Of a stretch of DNA of 64,000 nt, positions 37,214 to 44,146 are shown one piece after another. The notes below the pieces were generated by a model, which had not been told where the DNA came from, did not search any database, and saw nothing but the letters and a program-made list of their open reading frames with translations. Source of the DNA: Verrucomicrobiales bacterium (GTDB lineage: Bacteria; Verrucomicrobiota; Verrucomicrobiia; Limisphaerales; J093); contig JACKPW010000006.1 of NCBI GenBank assembly GCA_024233215.1, forward strand, positions 62,001 through 126,000, in the 5' to 3' direction. A program made the translations under genes and the position numbers. Position 1 is the first letter of the stretch, and every line of letters begins with the position of its first letter.

Positions 37214-39051
37214 TGAGCACCGCGCCCGACAAACCGTCCGTTCCCGAGCCGGCCTCCCCGACCGGCAACCTCCTGGCAGCCTCGCTGCAACGGCTGGCTC
37301 GCGTGGCCTCGGTCTTCTGCATCGCCGTCGGCCTGGTGCTGGTCGTGGCGCATTTCCGGGCGAAGGAGGCGGACCCGTTCAAGTCCACCGAGATGGCGGC
37401 CCTGCGACGGGAACTGGCCGCCGCGCCGAAGGACGAGGCGCTGAAGACGCACATCCGCGAACTGGATCTGGCGTTGCGGCAGCAATACTTCACCCATCTG
37501 AGCCGGGTGCGCGCCGGAGCCTGGTTGCTGCTCGCAGGCCTGGTCACCTGGGCGGTGGTGGGCCGGCGCGCCCGGAAACTCGTGGAGCCCCCCCACCTCC
37601 CCGCCTATTCGGAAGAAGCCGCTGAACGACATCTCGAAGCCGCCGCCCTCGGGCGTCGGAGCGTGGCGATCGCCGGGGGCGTTTGCGGGCTGGCCCTGCT
37701 CGGACTCTCGATGTCTTGCGACAGCAACCTTCCGGAAAGCGCCGCCGTCCCGCCACAGGGCCGGCAAGGCGCGGACGCGCCGCCACCTGGCACCACGCCC
37801 GCCCAGCCCAGCCTCCCCTCCCACGAGACGTATCTCGCCAACTGGCCGCGCTTCCTGGGCCCCACCGGGAATGCCGTCACCACCCACACCAACGTGCCCG
37901 CCATTTGGGATGTGGAAACCGGTGAGAACGTGCTCTGGAAAGCCGACGTGCCCCTGCCGGGCTTCAACTCGCCCATCGTCTGGGGCAACCGGATCTTCCT
38001 CTGCGGCGGCGATGCCACGAAACGCGGTGTGTTCTGCTACGACGCCACCACCGGCGCCATGCTCTGGCAGCAGGAAGTCCCCCAGGGGCCGGCCGTCACA
38101 GCGAAGCAGATCAAGGAGCTCGAACAGACCGGCTTCTCCGCCCCGAGCATGGCCACGGATGGCCTGCGCGTTTATGCGATCTTCGCCACCGGCGACCTGG
38201 CGGCATTTGATCTCGCGGGCAACCGGGTCTGGCTCAAACCACTGGGCGTGCCGGACGATCCCTACGGGCATGCGATCTCCCTCGCCACCCATGAGGGCCG
38301 TCTGCTCCTGCAATGGGATCAGGGAAGCGAGGGCGATGAGGTCTCCAAGCTCCTGCTTCTCGACGGAGCCACCGGCGAACCGGTGTGGGAAACGCCGCGG
38401 AACTTCGGTTCCTCCTGGGCCACTCCGGTGATCATCGACGCGGCTGGCAAGACTCAGATCATCACCGTTGGCGGCATGGACGTGGTGTCCTACAACCTCA
38501 CCGACGGCCACGAGTTGTGGCGGCTGGAATGCGTGGGGGGCGAACTGACCCCCTCTCCGATCTTCGCCGGCGACCTGGTGCTGGCCACCAGCCCCTCCGA
38601 CCGGGTCTGCGCCATCCCCCCCGACCGGTCCGGCGAACTGTCCGAGGATGATCTCGCCTGGGATGCGGACGAGGAGGTCCCGGACATCACGACTCCCGTC
38701 GCCACCGAGGAGTTCCTGTTCACCCTGGCCACCTACGGTTACCTGGTTTGCTATGACCTGAAGAACGGCGGGAAGCTCTGGGATCACGATCTGGAAGTGG
38801 AATTCAACGCCACCCCCGCCATCGTGGGGAACCGCCTCTACGCCTTCAGCACCGAGGGGGCGGCGTTCGTGGGTGAGGTGGGCCGGGAAGCCGGCGAGTT
38901 CACGCGGATCGAACTGGGCGAGCCAATCCATGCCAGCCCGGCCTTTGCCCCGGGACGGATGTTCGTGCGTGGGGAACAGACGCTTTTCGGGATCGGGGCC
39001 AAGGCCGCAGGCAGTACGGAACCCGGAACCGGCGCAGGAGGCGGCGAATGA
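37210..39051 (+). CDS. Membrane-anchored PQQ-like beta-propeller protein
   Basis: The 613-residue product has an N-terminal part with two or three hydrophobic segments (about 30-48, 103-121, 150-168), then a Pro-rich linker and a large PQQ-type propeller (about 210-600). Blade motifs include NVLWKADVPLPGFNSPIVWGN, MLWQQEVP, NRVWLKPLG, PVWETPRNFGSSWATPVI, HELWRLECVGGELTPSPIF and GGKLWDHDLEVEFNATPAI (given as fragments). It lacks an obvious catalytic dehydrogenase signature, so a scaffold or sensor role in the operon is as likely as an enzyme. It overlaps the NuoEF-like gene by 4 bp. Confidence 0.75.
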   Translation: MMSTAPDKPSVPEPASPTGNLLAASLQRLARVASVFCIAVGLVLVVAHFRAKEADPFKSTEMAALRRELAAAPKDEALKTHIRELDLALRQQYFTHLSRVRAGAWLLLAGLVTWAVVGRRARKLVEPPHLPAYSEEAAERHLEAAALGRRSVAIAGGVCGLALLGLSMSCDSNLPESAAVPPQGRQGADAPPPGTTPAQPSLPSHETYLANWPRFLGPTGNAVTTHTNVPAIWDVETGENVLWKADVPLPGFNSPIVWGNRIFLCGGDATKRGVFCYDATTGAMLWQQEVPQGPAVTAKQIKELEQTGFSAPSMATDGLRVYAIFATGDLAAFDLAGNRVWLKPLGVPDDPYGHAISLATHEGRLLLQWDQGSEGDEVSKLLLLDGATGEPVWETPRNFGSSWATPVIIDAAGKTQIITVGGMDVVSYNLTDGHELWRLECVGGELTPSPIFAGDLVLATSPSDRVCAIPPDRSGELSEDDLAWDADEEVPDITTPVATEEFLFTLATYGYLVCYDLKNGGKLWDHDLEVEFNATPAIVGNRLYAFSTEGAAFVGEVGREAGEFTRIELGEPIHASPAFAPGRMFVRGEQTLFGIGAKAAGSTEPGTGAGGGE

Positions 39052-41444
39052 GGCTGCCCTCCACCGCCTCCCCCAACCCCGGCGCCCCCGACGTGGACGT
39101 GGCCTTTGTCCGGGAGGCACTGGACCAGGCCGGTCGCAATCCCGAGGCGGTCATCCCCGTCCTCCAGGCGTTTCAGGAGCATTACGGCTACCTGCCGGTC
39201 GAAGCCCTCCGTCTGGCCTCGGAACAGTCCGAAATTCGCCCCGCCGCCATGACCGGGGTGGCCACGTTCTACGACATGTTCCGCCACCGCCCGGCCGGCC
39301 AACACCTCATCCGGGTCTGTCGCGGCACGGCGTGCCATGTCACGGGCGCCGACCGCGTGGAGGAGGCGTTGCGCCAGCATCTGGGCATCCCGAAGGACAG
39401 CGACACGGATGCGGCGCGCGAGTTCACCATCGAGGGGGTGGCCTGTCTCGGTTGCTGCACGCTGGCGCCGGTGGTAAAGATCGAGGACCAGACCTTCGGC
39501 CACGCGAAGCCCGAAAAGGCCGGCAGCGTGATCCGGGAATTTCGCCGCAACCACCATGCCGCAGACGACCCGGGCCGGAGCACGGAGGAACTGGAAACGG
39601 CCCCCGCAGGTGCCATCGAAGTGCATGTGGGCCTCGGCTCCTGCTGCATGGCGAAGGGCAGCGATCGGATCTATCACGCTCTCCGGGAAAGCGCCCGACG
39701 CAACGGCGCCCACGTGAACATCAAGCGCGTGGGTTGTGTCGGCATGTGCCATCAGACCCCGTTGGTCGAGGTCACCGGACGCGCTGCGGGCGGACGCAGC
39801 GCCTACTACGCCGGCCTCACCCCCGCCACCGCCCCGGCCGTACTCGACTTTCATTTCCGCCCCGCCGGCCTCCGCCAACGCCTCGGCGGCCTGCTGAACC
39901 GCACCTTGGACGCGCTCCTGGTCGATGCGAAGGAGGACCCGGTCCGGGACTGTGCCATCGACCTCGAGGCACCCGCGCCCCGCGCCTTCCTCGGCCGTCA
40001 GGTCCACATCGCCACGGAACACTTCGGCACACTGGACCCCCTGGGCCTCGACGAGTACCTGGCCCACGACGGCTTCAAGGCGTTGCGCCGTTGTCTCAAG
40101 GAGCTTTCCCCGGACGCCATCATCAACGTGATCGATCAGTCCGGTCTGCGCGGTCGTGGTGGCGCCGGCTTTCCCAGCGGACGCAAATGGCGGGTGGTGG
40201 CCCAGCAGGCTGCGGAAACGAAGTATGTCATCTGCAACGGCGACGAAGGCGATCCCGGCGCGTTCATGGACCGCATGCTGCTGGAGTCGTTCCCCTACCG
40301 GATCATCGAGGGCATGGCCATTGCAGCGGTGGCGGTGGGGGCGACGGAAGGCGTGTTCTACATCCGCCACGAGTATCCGCTGGCGGTGAAACGGGTCCGC
40401 ACCGCCATCCGGGAGATGGAGCAGCGGGGCTGGCTTGGCGAGAAGTTGCTGGGACGCGACCGCCCCTTCCGCCTGCGCATCATGGAAGGTGCGGGGGCCT
40501 TCGTATGCGGTGAGGAAACCGCGTTGATCGCGTCACTCGAAGGTCAACGCGGCATGCCGCGACTGCGCCCGCCGTTCCCGGCCCAAAGCGGCTTCCACGA
40601 CCGCCCCACCCTGATCAACAACGTCGAAACCCTCGCGATGGTCCCGTGGATCGTGCGGCATGGCGCCCCGGCCTTCGCGCGCATCGGCACCGCCGGCAGC
40701 AAGGGGACAAAAGTCTTCGCCCTCGCCGGCGCCGTGCGACGCGGCGGCCTGATCGAGGTGCCGATGGGCACCACCATCCGCGAGGTCGTCGAGGAAATCG
40801 GCGGCGGCGTGGCGCCGGGCCGACAGTGGAAGGCCGTGCAAATCGGGGGACCTTCGGGCGGCTGCGTCCCGGCGTCGTTGGCCGACACGCCAATCGATTA
40901 CGACTCGTTGCGCGACGTCGGTGCGATCATGGGGAGCGGCGGCCTCGTCGTGCTCGACGACCAGGCCTGCATGGTCGACATCGCCCGCTATTTCCTGCGG
41001 TTCACCCAGGATCAATCCTGTGGCAAATGCACCTTCTGCCGCATCGGCACCAAGCGGTTGCTCGACATCCTCGACCGCCTTTGCGCCGGCAAGGGGCGAC
41101 GGCAGGATCTCGATGAACTGGACCACCTCTCGCGCCAGGTGATCCAGGGCAGCCTTTGCGGTCTGGGCAAGACGGCCCCCAATCCGGTGCTCACCACCCT
41201 CCGTTACTACCGCGACGAATACGAGGCTCACATCGAAGGGCGTTGTCCCGCGCGACGCTGCCAGGCGCTGGTCGACTACAAGATCACCTCGCGCTGCACC
41301 GGCTGCACGATCTGCGCCCAACGTTGCCCCGTCGACGCCATCCCGATGCGCCCCTACGCGCGGCACGAAATCAACCTGGACCTCTGCACCCGCTGCGACA
41401 CCTGTCGGCAGGTGTGTCCGTATGACGCGGTGGAGGTGGAATGA
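39048..41444 (+). CDS. NuoE-NuoF-like fusion diaphorase (HndA/HndC type) with extra ferredoxin domains
   Basis: The 798-residue cytosolic flavoprotein combines, in order: a NuoE-like helical and [2Fe-2S] thioredoxin-fold domain (about 20-165; CRGTAC 91-96 and CLGCC 133-137); a second thioredoxin-fold domain (about 188-265; GSCCMAKGS and CVGMC 230-234); NuoF (about 310-720; GRGGAGFPSG 369-378 for FMN, NGDEGDPGAF 397-406); the N3-type cluster site CGKCTFCRIG with SLCGLG; and two C-terminal [4Fe-4S] motifs (CTGCTICAQRCP and CTRCDTCRQVCP). This is the NAD(P)H-reactive subunit layout of HndC/HydB-type and formate-dehydrogenase diaphorases. A catalytic hydrogenase or formate dehydrogenase subunit is absent. 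Confidence 0.9.
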   Translation: MRLPSTASPNPGAPDVDVAFVREALDQAGRNPEAVIPVLQAFQEHYGYLPVEALRLASEQSEIRPAAMTGVATFYDMFRHRPAGQHLIRVCRGTACHVTGADRVEEALRQHLGIPKDSDTDAAREFTIEGVACLGCCTLAPVVKIEDQTFGHAKPEKAGSVIREFRRNHHAADDPGRSTEELETAPAGAIEVHVGLGSCCMAKGSDRIYHALRESARRNGAHVNIKRVGCVGMCHQTPLVEVTGRAAGGRSAYYAGLTPATAPAVLDFHFRPAGLRQRLGGLLNRTLDALLVDAKEDPVRDCAIDLEAPAPRAFLGRQVHIATEHFGTLDPLGLDEYLAHDGFKALRRCLKELSPDAIINVIDQSGLRGRGGAGFPSGRKWRVVAQQAAETKYVICNGDEGDPGAFMDRMLLESFPYRIIEGMAIAAVAVGATEGVFYIRHEYPLAVKRVRTAIREMEQRGWLGEKLLGRDRPFRLRIMEGAGAFVCGEETALIASLEGQRGMPRLRPPFPAQSGFHDRPTLINNVETLAMVPWIVRHGAPAFARIGTAGSKGTKVFALAGAVRRGGLIEVPMGTTIREVVEEIGGGVAPGRQWKAVQIGGPSGGCVPASLADTPIDYDSLRDVGAIMGSGGLVVLDDQACMVDIARYFLRFTQDQSCGKCTFCRIGTKRLLDILDRLCAGKGRRQDLDELDHLSRQVIQGSLCGLGKTAPNPVLTTLRYYRDEYEAHIEGRCPARRCQALVDYKITSRCTGCTICAQRCPVDAIPMRPYARHEINLDLCTRCDTCRQVCPYDAVEVE

Positions 41445-41456
41445 CGTTGACCGAGT

Positions 41457-41484
41457 GAAATCCGAAATCCGAAATCCGAAATCC
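41457..41484 (+). repeat. Heptanucleotide array GAAATCC x4
   Basis: Four perfect head-to-tail units begin 13 bp after the stop codon of the NuoEF-like gene. Confidence 0.95.
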
Positions 41485-41527
41485 GAAGGAAGGCGGAAGC
41501 GCGGGCGAAGTCCGAGGGCGAAGGGCG

Positions 41528-41555
41528 GAAATCCGAAATCCGAAATCCGAAATCC
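41528..41555 (+). repeat. Heptanucleotide array GAAATCC x4, second block
   Basis: Four perfect units with degenerate GAAxCCC-like sequence on both sides, 43 bp after the first block. Confidence 0.95.
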
Positions 41556-41706
41556 GAAGCCCGAAACAGGGGTGCGGGCTGAGGGTCTCCGGACGCAGGC
41601 CGGCTATCGATCTCGGAGGGCCGCGACGATTGTTGGGACTCTCGGGGCCGTCTCCAACTCGGAATCGGAGTTCTGGACGTGGGGGGGCGAGAGTGACGGA
41701 GACGGG

Positions 41707-42084
41707 TTGGAACTGCGGGAGGATGCGGGTGCTGGCGCACAGGAACCGGAAGATCTCCTGGAGCGGTCCACGCGGTTTGCTGAGGCGGTTCTTCGCCTGG
41801 TCCGTCGGATTCCGCGGAGCCCGGTCACCAACCGGCTGATTGACCAGTTGGTCGGAGCCTCAAGCAGCATCGGGGCGAATTACTGCGAAGCGGATGATGC
41901 CGTGTCGAAAAAGGACTGCCGTAACCGCATCGGCACCTCCCGCAAGGAGTCCAAGGAGACAATGTTCTTCCTGCGGTTGCTCGCGACCGCGGACCCGGAG
42001 TTTGCCGATGAAACACGGCAGTTGTGGCGCGAAGCCCGCGAATTGAACCAAATCTTCGGCGCCATCTGGAGGAAGCTCGGATGA
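41707..42084 (+). CDS. S23-type four-helix-bundle protein
   Basis: The core (DLLERSTRFAEAVLRLV, SPVTNRLIDQLVGASSSIGANYCEA, FLRLLATADPEFADETRQLW) is the S23/bvhp family known from 23S rRNA intervening sequences and scattered chromosomal copies. The family has about 120 residues. The reading frame runs back to 41422 through the repeats. The TTG at 41707 gives about 125 residues and is chosen because the upstream part is repeat-encoded and not family-like. Function of these proteins is unknown; they form pentameric helical bundles. Confidence 0.7.
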   Translation: MELREDAGAGAQEPEDLLERSTRFAEAVLRLVRRIPRSPVTNRLIDQLVGASSSIGANYCEADDAVSKKDCRNRIGTSRKESKETMFFLRLLATADPEFADETRQLWREARELNQIFGAIWRKLG

Positions 42085-42171
42085 ACGCAGCCACCCCAAA
42101 ACCCGGTCCGTGGGTTTCAGATGTCGGGTTTCAGGTTTCAGACCCCGACTTGCGCGCTACCGCCTTGCTTC

Positions 42172-42198
42172 GGATTTCGGATTTCGGATTTCGGATTT
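42172..42198 (+). repeat. Heptanucleotide array GGATTTC (inverted relative to the left arrays)
   Basis: Three perfect units and a partial fourth end 13 bp before the ATG of the NuoG-like gene. Degenerate units (GGGTTTC, AGGTTTC) lie at about 42125-42140. Confidence 0.95.
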
Positions 42199-42211
42199 GC
42201 TCCCCCGCGCC

Positions 42212-43834
42212 ATGACCCCAGTCTCACTTACCATCGACGGCCGCGCGGTGACAGTCGAACCCGGCCAGACGCTCCTGGCGGCGGCGCGCAAACTCGGCAT
42301 CGACGTCCCCACCCTCTGCCATCACGAGAAGTGCACGCCCTCGACGTCGTGCCTCGTCTGCCTCGTGAAGGTGAAAACCGACAACGGCAGTTCGCGCCTC
42401 GTCCCCTCCTGCGCCACCCGGGCCGAACCGGGAATGGTCATCGAAAGCGAGGTCGCCGACGTCTTCGAAGCCCGCCGCACCGCCCTGGAGCTGCTGTTCA
42501 GCGATCACGTCGGCGATTGCCTGTCGCCGTGCCATCGCATCTGCCCGCTGCAGTTGAACATCCCCCGGATGCTCCGGCAGGTGGATGACGGACAATTCAC
42601 CGAAGCGGTCGCCCATGTCCGTGCCTCGGTGCCGCTGGCCGGCATCACAGGCTGGCTGTGCAGTTCCCCCTGCGAACAGGGATGTCGACGCGGCGTGCAG
42701 GATTCCCCCGCCGCCATTCGCGAAGTGGAACGGTTCGTGGCTGAACACGATTCCCCCTGGCTACCGCAGGTTGCGCCCGATTCCGGGAAATCCGTCGTCG
42801 TGATCGGCGCCGGTCCCACCGGTCTGATCGCCGCCCACGACCTCCGACTCAACGGCCACCGGGTCACCGTCATGGACCGACGCGACGAACCGGGCGGGAG
42901 TCTGTGGACGGAGGTGGAGGCGGGACATTTGCCTTCCGGCACCCTGGCCGCAGAGATCGACCGACTGCGGCGCCTGGGGGTCGAGTTCCGCATGGGAACG
43001 GCCTTGGGGGGCGAGATGTCCCTGGGCGGCCTGACCAGCGATCATGACGCCGTGCTCCTGGCATTGGGCGAGAACGGCAAGACCCAGGCAAAGGACCTTG
43101 GGCTCACGCTCGTGCCCACCGGAGTGAAGACGGACGCCACCACCTGCCTCACCAACCTCGCCCGGGTATTCGCCGCCGGCAGCCTGGTGAAATCGATGCG
43201 ACAGGTGGTCCGCGCAATGGCGGAGGGGCGCAGCGCCGCGCGCGCCGTCAACCAGTTCCTGGCGGGACAAGTGGTGCAACGATTGCCCAAGCTCTTCTCC
43301 AGCATCATGGGCAAGGTGAGCCCGGAGGAGGTCGGGAAGTTCATGGTCGGGCCCAGCCCGGTCGCCCGCACGGTTCCCGCCGGAGGCGCCAATACCGGTT
43401 TCACCCCTGCAGAAGCCCGGGGGGAATCGAGTCGCTGCCTGCACTGCGACTGCCGCTCGGAAGGTCACTGCGCGCTGCAACGTTACGCGGAGATCTACCA
43501 CGTCGACCCAAACCGGTTCCGCGGTGAGCGGCGTCCTTTCGAACAGCATCTCGAGCACGGCGACATCATCTTTGAGCCGGGCAAATGCATCCTGTGCGGC
43601 ATCTGCGTGCAACTCGCGGAACAGGCCCGCGAGCCGCTCGGACTGGCCTTCATCGGCCGCGGCTTCGACGTGAAGATCGGGGTCCCGTTCAGCAGGAAGA
43701 TCGACGAGGGCTTGCAGAAGGTCGGCCGCGAATGCGTCGAGGCCTGTCCGACGGGGGCGCTGGCTTTCAAGGAGGATTACGTGCGGCAGATGCAGGGCTT
43801 CTCGAGCGAGGGACGGTGCGGCCGGGGAGGATAG
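42212..43834 (+). CDS. NuoG-N / GltD-like FAD oxidoreductase fusion with ferredoxin domains
   Basis: The 540-residue protein starts with a [2Fe-2S] domain of NuoG/HydA type (cysteines 36, 47, 50, 67). A GltD-type Cys region follows (CLSPCHRICP about 103-112, CSSPCEQGCRRG 150-161), then an FAD Rossmann domain (VVVIGAGPTGLIAA, 196-209) and a C-terminal [4Fe-4S] pair of formate-dehydrogenase type (CILCGICVQLAE and CVEACPTGAL). Such proteins pair with NuoEF-like subunits to form NAD(P)H-linked diaphorases. Its stop codon lies inside a GGAGATA repeat array. Start at ATG 42212 is the first Met of the ferredoxin fold. Confidence 0.85.
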   Translation: MTPVSLTIDGRAVTVEPGQTLLAAARKLGIDVPTLCHHEKCTPSTSCLVCLVKVKTDNGSSRLVPSCATRAEPGMVIESEVADVFEARRTALELLFSDHVGDCLSPCHRICPLQLNIPRMLRQVDDGQFTEAVAHVRASVPLAGITGWLCSSPCEQGCRRGVQDSPAAIREVERFVAEHDSPWLPQVAPDSGKSVVVIGAGPTGLIAAHDLRLNGHRVTVMDRRDEPGGSLWTEVEAGHLPSGTLAAEIDRLRRLGVEFRMGTALGGEMSLGGLTSDHDAVLLALGENGKTQAKDLGLTLVPTGVKTDATTCLTNLARVFAAGSLVKSMRQVVRAMAEGRSAARAVNQFLAGQVVQRLPKLFSSIMGKVSPEEVGKFMVGPSPVARTVPAGGANTGFTPAEARGESSRCLHCDCRSEGHCALQRYAEIYHVDPNRFRGERRPFEQHLEHGDIIFEPGKCILCGICVQLAEQAREPLGLAFIGRGFDVKIGVPFSRKIDEGLQKVGRECVEACPTGALAFKEDYVRQMQGFSSEGRCGRGG

Positions 43835-43862
43835 GAGATAGGAGATAGGAGATGGAAGATGG
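43827..43862 (+). repeat. Heptanucleotide array GGAGATA
   Basis: About five units, perfect to near-perfect; the TAG stop of the NuoG-like gene (43832-43834) is part of the array. Confidence 0.9.
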
Positions 43863-43901
43863 GGGGGGGAGGGCGAGGCTTCTGCACAGCGGGGGTGGAT
43901 G

Positions 43902-43922
43902 GAAGCCCGAAGCCCGAAATCC
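43902..43922 (+). repeat. Heptamers GAAGCCC x2 and GAAATCC x1
   Basis: Three contiguous 7-mers of the GAAxxCC family. Confidence 0.8.
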
Positions 43923-43951
43923 GAGGCTCTGGGTTGGGATCGCGGACGACG

Positions 43952-43979
43952 CATCTCAAATCTCAAATCTCAAATGTCC
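43952..43979 (+). repeat. Heptanucleotide array AATCTCA
   Basis: CATCTCA, AATCTCA, AATCTCA and AATGTCC run head to tail. Confidence 0.9.
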
Positions 43980-44146
43980 CATCCTCGGTCTCGAATTCCG
44001 CTACCATGGAACGGCGGACTCGACGTACTGCCGTTCGATCCGTGAATTCCGCACTCTGCATTTTCGCGTCTCCCAGGTTCAATTTGACTTATGCAATGAC
44101 CTGAGGCAGAATTCTTTCGATCCGACAAGGCAATCCCCTCCTGACC

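Larger units (their letters stand above)
41445..42211. mobile_element. Candidate S23 cassette inserted in the redox operon
   Basis: The 767-bp interval between the NuoEF-like and NuoG-like genes contains GAAATCC arrays on the left (41457-41484, 41528-41555), an S23 four-helix-bundle gene, and a GGATTTC array in opposite orientation on the right (42172-42198). All other junctions of this operon overlap by 4 bp or leave 2 bp, so the interval looks inserted. No transposase is present; mobility is inferred. Confidence 0.5.
43835..44146. other. Intergenic region with three heptamer arrays
   Basis: These 312 bp contain GGAGATA, GAAGCCC/GAAATCC (43902-43922) and AATCTCA (43952-43979) arrays, a G-run and a possible promoter TTGACT near 44085 with 17 bp to CAGAAT. 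No gene is supported. Confidence 0.5.

Noticed and set aside
37108..40370. Long minus-strand frames opposite the redox genes
   Set aside because: They mirror the PQQ-like and NuoEF-like genes and carry no recognisable motif.
41457..42198. Heptamer arrays as a CRISPR array
   Set aside because: Units are 7 bp, contiguous and without spacers, and no cas gene is nearby.
34246..43834. Redox operon as an Rnf complex, a NiFe/FeFe hydrogenase or a formate dehydrogenase
   Set aside because: No RnfA/D/E/G membrane subunits, no H-cluster or NiFe subunit and no molybdopterin enzyme are present in the window.
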